Origin: Lachnospiraceae bacterium | GTDB taxonomy: Bacteria; Bacillota; Clostridia; Lachnospirales; Lachnospiraceae | Length of the DNA: 64,000 nucleotides | Reading direction: 5' to 3' | Assembly: GCA_017411305.1 (NCBI GenBank) | Contig: JAFQQI010000107.1 | Location: 310,001-374,000, forward strand | Part shown: positions 56,238-64,000 of the stretch, one piece after another | Layout: every line of letters begins with the position of its first letter | Numbering within the stretch: position 1 is the first letter of the stretch | The notes under the pieces: model-generated | What the model was told of the DNA's origin: nothing | The model's database searches: none | The model's input: the letters and a program-made list of their open reading frames with translations, nothing else | Made by a program: the position numbers and the translations under genes

Positions 56238-57857
56238 TTATGCCCTTGCATCAAAGGAATATCCGGACAGAACAGATATATTTTTGTCCTGCTTTAACAT
56301 TTCATCCATTACTGTTTGCTCATCATCCTGATGAATAAAGGATGCATTCATCTGATAACCTCTTTTGTTCAGTCTTTCATTCAACATATCAATATGGTTT
56401 GCAATAAGATCTAAGGAACTGTCCTCTTGTAAATAAAATTTTGTGGAAACATTTTTATCTTTCATACTGACATGTACATTTACACTCCCAAGATGTTCCA
56501 TATCAAGATGAAGCAATGCACTGACCTCACCGTCTTCTTTTGCCAAATTCTTTTTGTTTGTATAAACATATAATTCTCCGCTGGCTTCCTGCCCCTGCAT
56601 TTTAAGCGGAATCTGAATATAGGTAAACATTTGGTTTAACTGATTCATAAAATCAATATTACCGGACATAGTATTGACTGCTTTCGCAAAAGGTGATTGA
56701 ATAGCATTTTGCTCTGCGGCCTGGCTTAAACGGTTTAAATGATTATTTAATTTCTGATATAAATCATCCACTTTATTATCTTCAGCGACTTCTTCAGGAG
56801 AAAGCATCCATTGATTCTTCATTTCCTGTTTTATCAGCTTATTTAATTCATCACTTTCAAGTAACTTACCTAATTGTTCCTTAAATTCAGCGGGAAAGGA
56901 TTCTCCGGATAATAATTTACTAAGTTCAGACAGAAAATCATTCTTATTTACTAAATTTGACAAAACAGCATCTCCCAATTCAGCAAATCCTGCCTGCTTT
57001 AAGTTCTCAGAAAGAGCAACTGTTTCCTCCCTGCTTAATCCAAGTTGAGCCCCTGCATCATTTCTTTGTATGGGGTCTGTTTCTTGTGCCACTTGCATCA
57101 AGAGTTGTGAAGAATCATAAGGAATCGCTTCTCCCGGTATTGCTTTAGCATGTTCGCCGGCAGTCTGAGCTTCCCCAAGTAACAAAAACATTTCTTTATA
57201 TAAATGTATTCCATCTGCCATATTCCCTGATGCACTAAGTTGTTTCATAGTTTCCGGTAAGGAATCTGCTATTGTCATGATTCCTTCCGAAAGCTGATGC
57301 TCATAATTTTTGTATGCTTCAAACTGAAAAATATTTTCTTCCGTAATCGGAATCTGCAACCTGGTCATTTGAACAAGTGTATCTATATTTGCAGTTGGAT
57401 TTATGTTTATATTTCTCATCATTTGTTGCAGGGAATTTTTGTCAATAGGCATTCCCTCTTGCATCATGGATTTCACCATGGCAACAGATGAATCAGTTTC
57501 AGGAATTCCGGCCATCTCCAGTGCTTTACTAACATTTGGGTCATTAGAAAGATTTGTAAACAGAGGACTTAAAGTAATCCTGTTACCTGCTGCACTTTTC
57601 ACGGCAAATGTAAATTGTCTTCCGATATCAATTTGCATACTGCCATCCAGTTTTGCCTGAAGTATTTGATTTTTACCTATGGCAATCAATATATCATTTC
57701 CGTTTTTATCAACAACGGTACCTGTTACAGTTTCACCGGGTAGCTTTCCGGCGACCTGCTCCGTACCGTTTTTAATATTTTGCTCTAAGACCGCACTGTC
57801 TGACGGAACATTTGTTGTATGAACTTGATTACCCTGCCCAAAAAGTGAGAGTCGCAT
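56238..57857 (-). CDS. FliK-like protein with hook-length control C-terminal domain
   Basis: A 539-residue protein. A long, low-complexity-leaning N-terminal and middle region (about 1-390) precedes a C-terminal domain (about 405-515) that resembles the FliK hook-length control domain, with the IQIPLKMQGQEASGELYVY strand pattern and a following two-helix segment. FliK signals hook completion to FlhB. Pairing with an FlhB-tail protein 9 bases downstream supports the family call. There are no other flagellar genes here, so it may be a second copy with a different job. Confidence 0.78.
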   Translation of the reverse strand: MRLSLFGQGNQVHTTNVPSDSAVLEQNIKNGTEQVAGKLPGETVTGTVVDKNGNDILIAIGKNQILQAKLDGSMQIDIGRQFTFAVKSAAGNRITLSPLFTNLSNDPNVSKALEMAGIPETDSSVAMVKSMMQEGMPIDKNSLQQMMRNININPTANIDTLVQMTRLQIPITEENIFQFEAYKNYEHQLSEGIMTIADSLPETMKQLSASGNMADGIHLYKEMFLLLGEAQTAGEHAKAIPGEAIPYDSSQLLMQVAQETDPIQRNDAGAQLGLSREETVALSENLKQAGFAELGDAVLSNLVNKNDFLSELSKLLSGESFPAEFKEQLGKLLESDELNKLIKQEMKNQWMLSPEEVAEDNKVDDLYQKLNNHLNRLSQAAEQNAIQSPFAKAVNTMSGNIDFMNQLNQMFTYIQIPLKMQGQEASGELYVYTNKKNLAKEDGEVSALLHLDMEHLGSVNVHVSMKDKNVSTKFYLQEDSSLDLIANHIDMLNERLNKRGYQMNASFIHQDDEQTVMDEMLKQDKNISVLSGYSFDARA

Positions 57858-57900
57858 TCGTATCCGTACCTTTCTGGTAATGCGCAGAATTATTCTGCTT

Positions 57901-58659
57901 TTAAATTAAATTCTTAATAAAGCTTTTACGATGAATTGGTGTAGGACCATATTTTTTCAGTGCTTCCAGATGTACTGCCGCACCATAACCCTTATTTGAT
58001 GCGAATCCATACTCAGGAAATACACTGTCATAATCTACCATTAATCTGTCCCTTGTTACTTTCGCCACAATGCTTGCCGCAGCAATGGAAATACTTTTTG
58101 CATCCCCTTTAATAATCGGAACTTGTCTGATTGCTATTTTCGGTATGGTTACCGCATCATTTAATAGTAAATCAGGTTGTGGTGAAAGTTTGGAAATCGC
58201 TTCTCTCATTGCCTCATATGTTGCCTGAAGGATATTAATTTCATCTATTCTTTCCGGTGAAACATATCCAAGACCTACAGAAACTGCTTTTCCCATAATG
58301 ATATCATAAAGCTCTTCTCTCTTTTTTTCGGATAACTGCTTAGAATCATTTAGATATAAAATATCACAATCTTTTGGAAGAATAACGGCGCCTGCAACTA
58401 CCGGTCCTGCAAGCGGTCCTCTACCAACTTCATCAATACCGCATATGTAGGCAAAGGAAGAATATTCTTCCTCATAACGCTTCATCTCTTTCGTTCTTGC
58501 AATTTCTTTTTCATATTCTGTTATACGCTTTTTAGCTTTTTCAATCAGATTTTGTACACCGGTTCTTTCATCTGATTCATACATTCTTATAAAGTCAGGC
58601 AGCTCGTTTAATTCGGCTGCCTGTAAATGATTCTTAATTTCATTTATCTTCTGTTGCAT
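57901..58659 (-). CDS. rnhB: Ribonuclease HII
   Basis: Removes ribonucleotides and RNA primers from DNA hybrids. The 252-residue protein has catalytic acidic residues in GIDEVGRGPLAGP, the Asp in NDSKQLSEKKRE, and the AAASIVAKVTRD segment. It carries the N-terminal extension (about 1-70) usual in Firmicutes. It lies 11 bases after lepB and before the FliK-like gene. Confidence 0.96.
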   Translation of the reverse strand: MQQKINEIKNHLQAAELNELPDFIRMYESDERTGVQNLIEKAKKRITEYEKEIARTKEMKRYEEEYSSFAYICGIDEVGRGPLAGPVVAGAVILPKDCDILYLNDSKQLSEKKREELYDIIMGKAVSVGLGYVSPERIDEINILQATYEAMREAISKLSPQPDLLLNDAVTIPKIAIRQVPIIKGDAKSISIAAASIVAKVTRDRLMVDYDSVFPEYGFASNKGYGAAVHLEALKKYGPTPIHRKSFIKNLI

Positions 58660-58670
58660 CTTTATCCCTC

Positions 58671-59222
58671 TTACTGATGTTTTATCATGCCCATTTTATT
58701 AAGTGGCCAGATACGAACCCAGGCTTTCCCTATAAATTCATCACGATGAATATTGCCAACTACCGGGTCTCGACTGTCAGAACTGTTATTTCTGTTATCT
58801 CCAAGAACAAAATATTCATTCTCTCCTAATGTAACCGGTTCATAGGCACGTCCGGGGTCTTCAATTACTTCCCGTCCATAAGATTCACTAAGAAGCTCAT
58901 CGTTTATATAAATATTTCCTTCTTCATCAATAAAAACGGTTTCACCGGGCAAACCTATAATTCGTTTAATATAATAGGTCTTTTCCGCATAGCGGAAAGG
59001 AAATACAATAATATCAAACCGTTCCGGTTCTGAAAAACGATATGATAACTTATCTACAATTAAATTATCTCCGTCACTAAGCATCGGTTCCATAGAGCTT
59101 CCGCTAACCTTAGTACGTTGTCCTACATACGTCACTACCAAAAATGTTAATATTAAAACAACCAGCAAGTAAAGACTGGTTCCCATAATCTCTTTTAACA
59201 CTGAATTATTTTTCACTGCCAT
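58671..59222 (-). CDS. lepB: Signal peptidase I (copy 1)
   Basis: Cleaves signal peptides of exported proteins outside the membrane. The 183-residue protein has one N-terminal helix (about 13-33), the catalytic Ser in GSSMEPML, the catalytic Lys in YYIKRIIGLPGE and GDNRNNSSDSR. It overlaps the end of rbgA by 10 bases. A second, related copy lies on the other side of rbgA. Confidence 0.95.
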   Translation of the reverse strand: MAVKNNSVLKEIMGTSLYLLVVLILTFLVVTYVGQRTKVSGSSMEPMLSDGDNLIVDKLSYRFSEPERFDIIVFPFRYAEKTYYIKRIIGLPGETVFIDEEGNIYINDELLSESYGREVIEDPGRAYEPVTLGENEYFVLGDNRNNSSDSRDPVVGNIHRDEFIGKAWVRIWPLNKMGMIKHQ

Positions 59223-60064
59223 TCCTCCGGACTTTCTAATGTTATCTGACCAATTTTACCGTTTCTGAAATCTTCCATTACCAGCTGGGAAGCTCTCATA
59301 ACATCAGGTTCTTCTCCTTTCAAAAAGCATCCTCTGGTTTTACAGATTGCTTTTAAAGCTTCAAAACTGTTTTCTTTCATTTCAATACCGAAACGAGCTT
59401 CTAATAATCCGGGATATGCCTTTGTAATATATGATATTGTTGCATATGCCAGTTCATCCATTTGTATAATATCATCATTAATTGAGCCTATCATGGCAAG
59501 GTGCTCTCCCACCTTCTGATTTTCAAATCTGGGCCATAAAATTCCCGGTGTATCAAGAAGTTCTAAATTTTTATTCAAACGTATCCATTGTTTCCCCTTG
59601 GTGACTCCCGGTTTGTTTCCCGTTTTTGCACAAGCACGTCCGGCAAATGAATTAATAAATGTAGATTTCCCAACATTGGGAATTCCAACAACCATAGCAC
59701 GTACCGGTCTGTTTATAATTCCCCGTCTTCTGTCCCTTTCGATTTTTTCTTTGCAGGCTTCTTGTACAAGTCCCTGGATAGCTTTTATTCCGGCTCCCGT
59801 CCTTGCATTAATTAAAAGTACATGAAATCCTTTTTCTTTAAAAAAATCTGTCCATTTTTCATTATATTTTTTATCCGCCAAATCAGACTTATTCAAAAGG
59901 ATAATCCTTGCTTTTCCTTTTGCAAGCTCATCGATATCAGGATTACGGCTACTCATAGGAATACGGGCATCTACCAGCTCTATCACTAAATCTATAAGTT
60001 TAATATTTTCCTGCATCATCCGTTTGGCCTTTGTCATATGACCCGGATACCATTGATAATTCAT
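59213..60064 (-). CDS. rbgA: Ribosome biogenesis GTPase YlqF/RbgA
   Basis: A circularly permuted GTPase needed for late 50S assembly. The G4 motif NKSDL comes first (about 58-62), then G1 GIPNVGKST (about 126-134) and G3 DTPG. The opening YQWYPGHMTKAKR and the C-terminal RNA-binding domain are standard. 283 residues. It is sandwiched between two lepB genes. Confidence 0.95.
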   Translation of the reverse strand: MNYQWYPGHMTKAKRMMQENIKLIDLVIELVDARIPMSSRNPDIDELAKGKARIILLNKSDLADKKYNEKWTDFFKEKGFHVLLINARTGAGIKAIQGLVQEACKEKIERDRRRGIINRPVRAMVVGIPNVGKSTFINSFAGRACAKTGNKPGVTKGKQWIRLNKNLELLDTPGILWPRFENQKVGEHLAMIGSINDDIIQMDELAYATISYITKAYPGLLEARFGIEMKENSFEALKAICKTRGCFLKGEEPDVMRASQLVMEDFRNGKIGQITLESPEEWQ

Positions 60065-60073
60065 TTTTTACCT

Positions 60074-60658
60074 CTATTCTATCATTCCCATTTCACTATG
60101 TTCACATTTTAAGTGAAACCAGGCTTTTCCTTCAATTGCATCTGCATGAACCGTACCAATATTACCGGAACGGCTGTCTTCACTGTTATTTCGGTTATCT
60201 CCAAGAACAAAATATTCCTTTTCTCCCAGTTTTAATGGCGTCTCAGCTATTCCGGCATCAGCAATCATATCATAGCTTTCATCCTCTGCATAAAACCTTC
60301 CGTCAATATAAACATAACCGTCAATAATTTGAATAGTTTCACCCGGAAGACCTACAACACGTTTTACATAATAGGATGAATTTTCATTTCCGTTAGGAAG
60401 AAACACAACCACATCTCCCCTTTTAGGTGAAGAAAGTCTGTATACCAGCTTATTTACCAGAATTTCCTGTCCGTTATACAACCCCGGTTCCATAGAAACC
60501 CCGATAACCGCAACTTTCATTCCGACAGAAAAAACAAGAACAAATGCAAGTAACACAGCCGTAAAACAATAAAAAATCATCCAAAGAATTTCTTTAATCA
60601 TTGCTTTACTGATTTTCTTTTCTTTTTCGTAAAAAGTAAGTCCTTTTTTTCTTGCCAT
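60074..60658 (-). CDS. lepB: Signal peptidase I (copy 2)
   Basis: A 194-residue paralogue of the other signal peptidase. Transmembrane helix about 25-48, catalytic Ser in GVSMEPGL, Lys in YYVKRVVGLPGE, and GDNRNNSEDSR. GGGTGG precedes the ATG at 60658. The first gene after the rplS terminator, so it probably starts the transcript through rbgA, lepB, rnhB and beyond. Confidence 0.94.
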   Translation of the reverse strand: MARKKGLTFYEKEKKISKAMIKEILWMIFYCFTAVLLAFVLVFSVGMKVAVIGVSMEPGLYNGQEILVNKLVYRLSSPKRGDVVVFLPNGNENSSYYVKRVVGLPGETIQIIDGYVYIDGRFYAEDESYDMIADAGIAETPLKLGEKEYFVLGDNRNNSEDSRSGNIGTVHADAIEGKAWFHLKCEHSEMGMIE

Positions 60659-60720
60659 CTGATTCCACCCGGTATTTTCTGATAAACCATTTTTAATTTT
60701 AACACAATTAAATCAATAAG

Positions 60721-60749
60721 AAAAGGACAATTGCAAAACAACTGTCCTT
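60721..60749 (-). terminator. Terminator after rplS
   Basis: A stem of about 11 bp with one mismatch (60723-60733 with 60738-60749) is followed by TTTTCTT on the minus strand. It ends the rplS transcript 16 bases after the stop. Confidence 0.85.
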
Positions 60750-60764
60750 CACATCATTACTTTA

Positions 60765-61112
60765 TTATCTTACAAGCTCTTTCACTTTAGCCTTCTTACC
60801 AACGCGGTCTCTTAAGTAGTTAAGTTTCGCTCTTCTTACCTTACCTCTTCTAACCACTTCAATCTTTTCTACGTTAGGAGAATGAACAGGCCATGTCTTT
60901 TCAACACCTACACCGTTAGAAGTCTTTCTAACAGTAAATGTTTCTCTTGCACCTGTTCCCTGTCTCTTTAAAACAGTACCTTCAAAAACCTGAATTCTTT
61001 CACGGTTTCCTTCTTTGATTTTACCGTAAACCTTTACAGTATCACCAACGTTGAATTCTGTTACTTCTGCCTTCAACTGAGCAGCTTCGATGTTTTTAAT
61101 AATATCGCTCAT
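60765..61112 (-). CDS. rplS: 50S ribosomal protein L19
   Basis: A ribosomal protein at the 30S-50S interface. 115 residues with the conserved [20 protein letters not shown] start and the [15 protein letters not shown] end. GAGGAT lies before the ATG at 61112, just after a small GCGC-AAAAA-GCGC hairpin (61128-61140). It has its own promoter in the 128-base gap from trmD. Confidence 0.98.
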   Translation of the reverse strand: MSDIIKNIEAAQLKAEVTEFNVGDTVKVYGKIKEGNRERIQVFEGTVLKRQGTGARETFTVRKTSNGVGVEKTWPVHSPNVEKIEVVRRGKVRRAKLNYLRDRVGKKAKVKELVR

Positions 61113-61208
61113 TTTATCCTCATTTCTGCGCTTTTTGCGCTGTATAATATTTGGATGTTCTTAATACATATCGTAACAGAGGACCATCTCATTTATCACA
61201 ACGTTAAT

Positions 61209-61237
61209 AATTTACCATATGTCAACGAAAAAAGCAA
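61209..61237 (-). promoter_or_regulatory. Putative promoter of rplS
   Basis: On the minus strand TTGCTT (61232-61237) and TAAATT (61209-61214) are separated by 17 bases, with TGG giving an extended -10. It lies directly after the trmD stop and about 97 bases before the rplS start, leaving room for a regulatory leader. Confidence 0.5.
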
Positions 61238-61240
61238 GTA

Positions 61241-62011
61241 TTATTTTTGCTTTTGTTTTCGAAGTTCATTTCTGCGTTTTCGTTCTTCTTTTTTGGCCTT
61301 TTTGATAAAATATTCTTCATTTTCAGAGGCCCATTTTTCGTACAAGTCAGGGCGCTGCACTTTCGTTCTTTGTAAAGATTGTTCTAACCTCCACTCATCT
61401 ACCTTTGCATGATCACCGGATAATAACACTTCCGGTACTTTTTTCCCCATCCATTCTTCAGGTCTGGAATATTGAGGATATTCCAGCAAATAATTACTAT
61501 GACTTTCACTATCCCCCGATTCCTGATTGCCAAGTACGCCTGGTACCATACGGGAAATCGCATCCATTAAAACCATAGCAGGCAGCTCCCCGCCTGTAAG
61601 AACATAATCTCCTATGGATATATAGTCTGTAACAATTTCCTCAAGCACCCTCTCATCAATTCCCTCATAATGTCCGCACAAGAAAATCAGGTCTTCCTCT
61701 AATGCAAATTCTTTTGCCATGGATTGTTTAAACACTTTTCCCTGGGGCGTCAGATAAATAACTCGCGGTTTTGTTTTAATCTTCTGAACAATCGCTTTAT
61801 ATGCATCATAAACGGGCTGTGCCTGCATCAACATCCCTGCACCGCCTCCATAAGGATAATCATCTACTTTTTTATGTTTATTTATCGTATAATCCCTGAT
61901 ATTAACAGCATTCAGACTAATGGTTCCGTTTTCAATGGAACGTCCTGTAATACTGGTATTTAATCCCTGCTTAATCATATCCGGGAATAAAGTAAGTACA
62001 TGAAAGTTCAT
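61241..62011 (-). CDS. trmD: tRNA (guanine-N1)-methyltransferase
   Basis: Methylates G37 of tRNAs reading CNN codons, preventing frameshifts. The 256-residue SPOUT enzyme has LCGHYEGIDERV and the knot segment YVLTGGELPAMV. A Lys/Arg-rich C-terminal tail is present. It lies 48 bases after rimM. Confidence 0.97.
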   Translation of the reverse strand: MNFHVLTLFPDMIKQGLNTSITGRSIENGTISLNAVNIRDYTINKHKKVDDYPYGGGAGMLMQAQPVYDAYKAIVQKIKTKPRVIYLTPQGKVFKQSMAKEFALEEDLIFLCGHYEGIDERVLEEIVTDYISIGDYVLTGGELPAMVLMDAISRMVPGVLGNQESGDSESHSNYLLEYPQYSRPEEWMGKKVPEVLLSGDHAKVDEWRLEQSLQRTKVQRPDLYEKWASENEEYFIKKAKKEERKRRNELRKQKQK

Positions 62012-62059
62012 CGTAATCCTGCCTTTCCGACTTCTAAATTATGTCTAATAGTTTACTTT

Positions 62060-62587
62060 CTATTCAAGAAGTCCGTCCAGTAAATGTACTGTCATTTTAT
62101 TTTCCTCAGGCTTCACTTCAAGAATGCACTGTTTTATAGCCGGAATCAACACTTCCGTCTGTCCGTTTCCCGCAAAGCCTTCGGAAAGCTCTACCACATA
62201 TACATCATTGGCACCGGTAGGCATTACCTCTTTTAAGACACCAACTTTACATCCGTCTTCTTCAAACACTTCAATGCCAATTAAATCTGCAATAAAGTAT
62301 TCGTCTTTATATAATTTCACGGCATCCTTACGTGCAACATACAAATCCTTTTGTCTGTACTTTTGTACATCATCCACGTTATCAATACCCTTAAATTTCA
62401 GAATCACCATATTCTTAAAAAACTTCACACCTGCAATTTCAAATGACAACATTTCCTTGCCGGTATCAATCATTACATTTTTTAATTTTTTAAAACGATT
62501 TACATCATCCGTTGTAGGATATACCTTTACTTCTCCACGCACACCGTGAGTAGAAGTAATCACGCCTACTTTCAATATATCTTCCAT
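62060..62587 (-). CDS. rimM: 16S rRNA processing protein RimM
   Basis: Assists 30S head assembly and binds ribosomal protein S19. The 175-residue protein has an N-terminal RimM barrel (GVITSTHGVRGEVKVYP) and a C-terminal PRC-barrel (about 95-175). AGGAGAG precedes the ATG at 62587. An upstream terminator hairpin implies attenuation or a separate promoter. Confidence 0.96.
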   Translation of the reverse strand: MEDILKVGVITSTHGVRGEVKVYPTTDDVNRFKKLKNVMIDTGKEMLSFEIAGVKFFKNMVILKFKGIDNVDDVQKYRQKDLYVARKDAVKLYKDEYFIADLIGIEVFEEDGCKVGVLKEVMPTGANDVYVVELSEGFAGNGQTEVLIPAIKQCILEVKPEENKMTVHLLDGLLE

Positions 62588-62645
62588 TCTTCTCTCCTCG
62601 TAATAAGAGTCTTCAAACTCTACGCCCCGGCAAAATCCTATACAG

Positions 62646-62676
62646 AAAAAGACAGGGACGCATTCACGTCCCTGTC
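62646..62676 (-). terminator. Terminator between khpA and rimM
   Basis: A perfect 10-bp GC-rich stem (62651-62660 with 62667-62676) with a 6-base loop, followed by TTTTT on the minus strand, lies 4 bases past the khpA stop and interrupts the usual rpsP-khpA-rimM-trmD operon. Confidence 0.88.
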
Positions 62677-62679
62677 TTA

Positions 62680-62907
62680 TTAGACGATTTCTACGTCTAC
62701 CTTCTTGTTTTCTCTGGTAGAAGCAGCTTTTACTACGGAACGGATTGCTTTCGCAATTCTTCCCTGCTTACCGATTACTTTGCCCATATCGGACGGAGCA
62801 ACATGAAGCTCAAGTGTAATGTGCTTCCCCTCTTCCTTCTGGGTTACTACAACCTCATCAGGATTCTCAACAAGTGCTTTCGCAATGACTTCAACTAATT
62901 CCTTCAT
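62680..62907 (-). CDS. khpA: KH domain RNA-binding protein KhpA
   Basis: A 75-residue single type II KH domain protein that partners with KhpB in RNA binding and cell-size control. The GxxG loop is GKQG in GKVIGKQGRIAKAIR. It lies between rpsP and rimM, its standard place. Confidence 0.95.
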   Translation of the reverse strand: MKELVEVIAKALVENPDEVVVTQKEEGKHITLELHVAPSDMGKVIGKQGRIAKAIRSVVKAASTRENKKVDVEIV

Positions 62908-62938
62908 AGTACACCTCCAAAGAGCTTGTCAACAGTTC

Positions 62939-63184
62939 CTACTTTTCAATACCTGCCTGCTTGAAAATTCTGCTAACAATTTCTGTGGGCTGTGCGCCAT
63001 TTGCTAACCACTTTTTAGCCAGCTCTTCATCTACCTTGAATGTACTGGGTTCTGTGTTAGGATCATAAGTTCCGATTTCATCGATGCACTTTCCGTCTCT
63101 GGGAGATCTGGAATCTGCCACTACGATTCTATAGAAAGGAGCTTTCTTATGTCCCATTCTTCTTAATCTGATTTTTACTGCCAT
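62939..63184 (-). CDS. rpsP: 30S ribosomal protein S16
   Basis: A primary 30S assembly protein of 81 residues starting [18 protein letters not shown] after Met. I use the ATG at 63184 because GGAGGTG lies 6 bases before it; a GTG three codons earlier is an artefact. It follows ffh, as in other Firmicutes. Confidence 0.98.
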   Translation of the reverse strand: MAVKIRLRRMGHKKAPFYRIVVADSRSPRDGKCIDEIGTYDPNTEPSTFKVDEELAKKWLANGAQPTEIVSRIFKQAGIEK

Positions 63185-63245
63185 TGTTTTCACCTCCGAA
63201 AAAAATTAAAAATAGTAATTTATTTGAATTGATATTCAAAACAAG

Positions 63246-64000
63246 TTAAAAAGGAAATTTCATGCCGCCGAAACCTCCAAGGCCGCCAAAAACGCCTCTT
63301 CCACGCTTTCCACCCATCATACCGGACATTTGTTTCATCATCTTTTGGGATTGTTCAAATTGCTTTATAAAACGGTTTACTACCGCAATATCAACACCGG
63401 CGCCTTTTGCAATTCTATGCTTGCGGCTGGGGTTTAATAATTTGGGATTCTTACGTTCCGCAGGAGTCATGGATAATACAATAGCCTCTGTTCTTGCCAG
63501 TTGCTTTTCATCTACCATGGATTCCATGTCCTTCATTTGCTTCCCCATCCCCGGCATCATTCCGAGAATACTGGTCAGACCTCCCATATTACGCATCTGT
63601 TTCATGCTTTCCAGATAATCTTCGAAATCAAACTTACCCTTTTTCATTCGGGAAGCCATTTCTTTTTCTTTATCTTCATCAATGGATATGTTTTCCTGTG
63701 CCTTCTCAATCAGGGAAAGCACATCTCCCATTCCAAGGATTCTGCTTGCCATTCTGTCGGGATAAAACTGTTCTAAATCAGATAGCTTTTCTCCCATACC
63801 AACATATAAAATCGGTTTTCCGGTCACAGCTTTTACGGAAAGTGCTGCACCACCTCTGGTATCACCATCCATTTTGGAAAGTACAACGCCGTCAACGCCA
63901 ATTTTTTCATCAAATTCCTTGGCAACAGTAACTGCGTCCTGTCCGGTCATGGCATCCACAACCAAAAGACTCTGGTGTACATCCACATTAGCTTTAATGC
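63246..64000 (-). CDS. ffh: Signal recognition particle protein Ffh, C-terminal part (runs off window end)
   Basis: The SRP54 GTPase that targets signal-bearing ribosomes to the membrane. The visible 250 residues include the end of the G domain (LLVVDAMTGQDA, SKMDGDTRGGAA with the TKxD-type SKMDG) and the Met-rich M domain that binds signal sequences and 4.5S RNA, ending in a Gly/Met-rich tail. The N-terminus is beyond position 64000. Confidence 0.97.
   Translation of the reverse strand, partial: IKANVDVHQSLLVVDAMTGQDAVTVAKEFDEKIGVDGVVLSKMDGDTRGGAALSVKAVTGKPILYVGMGEKLSDLEQFYPDRMASRILGMGDVLSLIEKAQENISIDEDKEKEMASRMKKGKFDFEDYLESMKQMRNMGGLTSILGMMPGMGKQMKDMESMVDEKQLARTEAIVLSMTPAERKNPKLLNPSRKHRIAKGAGVDIAVVNRFIKQFEQSQKMMKQMSGMMGGKRGRGVFGGLGGFGGMKFPF

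Noticed and set aside
61113-61208. Possible ribosomal protein L19 autoregulatory leader
   Set aside because: Only a 4-bp GCGC hairpin near the ribosome site is visible; I cannot match the known leader structure. A covariance-model search would decide.
1-64000. Mobile elements, CRISPR arrays, tRNA or rRNA genes, prophage remnants
   Set aside because: No transposase or integrase motifs, no regularly spaced direct repeats, and no cloverleaf or rRNA sequence were seen while reading both strands.

Overview
The window is low-GC chromosomal DNA from an anaerobic, endospore-forming Firmicute, most likely a clostridium of the Lachnospiraceae type. The evidence is sporulation genes (cotJABC, spoIVA, a GerA/SpoVAF-family gene), an oxygen-sensitive metabolism ([FeFe]-hydrogenase, anaerobic NrdD/NrdG), clear sigma-A promoters and a T-box, and the Firmicutes order ffh-rpsP-khpA-rimM-trmD-rplS-lepB-rbgA-rnhB-yraN. 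Almost every gene is on the minus strand; only a DUF1292 gene, cotJABC and prs are on the plus strand. I see no tRNA or rRNA genes, insertion sequences, prophage or CRISPR array.

Layout. 1-5.4 kb: the N-terminal part of mutS, a SulP transporter, then miaB with a nuclease-like protein and a GtrA protein. 5.5-8.8 kb: a cysteine-rich small protein, a DUF5662 protein, a GH13 debranching-enzyme homologue that has lost its catalytic residues, and DUF1292. 8.8-13.6 kb: [FeFe]-hydrogenase, gltX and a UvrD-like helicase in one run. 13.7-18.2 kb: cotJABC, a DUF5722 lipoprotein and a spore germination-type membrane protein. 18.2-21.6 kb: nrdD-nrdG-dut, a dNTP-synthesis operon with a sigma-A promoter and tandem NrdR-like boxes. 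21.6-28.2 kb: aminotransferase, WYL regulator, YjjG phosphatase, a 54-residue membrane protein, a membrane-anchored MutS-like ATPase and a chemotaxis receptor. 28.3-31 kb: nucleoside salvage (purine nucleoside phosphorylase, cytidine deaminase, MtaD-like deaminase). 31-40.5 kb: spoIVA, then GH2, GH42, a metallopeptidase and GH74, which look like cytoplasmic processing of plant glycans.

40.5-50 kb: tyrS behind a tyrosine T-box, then an eight-gene operon reading DUF512, der, plsY, gpsA, two membrane-anchored proteins of unknown function, a MoxR ATPase and a VWA protein. It diverges from prs through interlocked promoters. 51-54.6 kb: a two-component system. 54.7-64 kb: the translation and secretion cluster from pgeF back to ffh, with an orphan FliK-like/FlhB-tail pair inserted between rnhB and yraN and two signal peptidases flanking rbgA.

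Most of the window is ordinary housekeeping sequence. The items most worth a second look are the catalytically stripped GH13 protein, the operon tail of two membrane proteins plus MoxR and VWA, the cysteine-rich protein behind a sigma-K-like promoter, the NrdR-type operator, and the orphan FliK/FlhB pair. No complete undescribed system is demonstrable from sequence alone.
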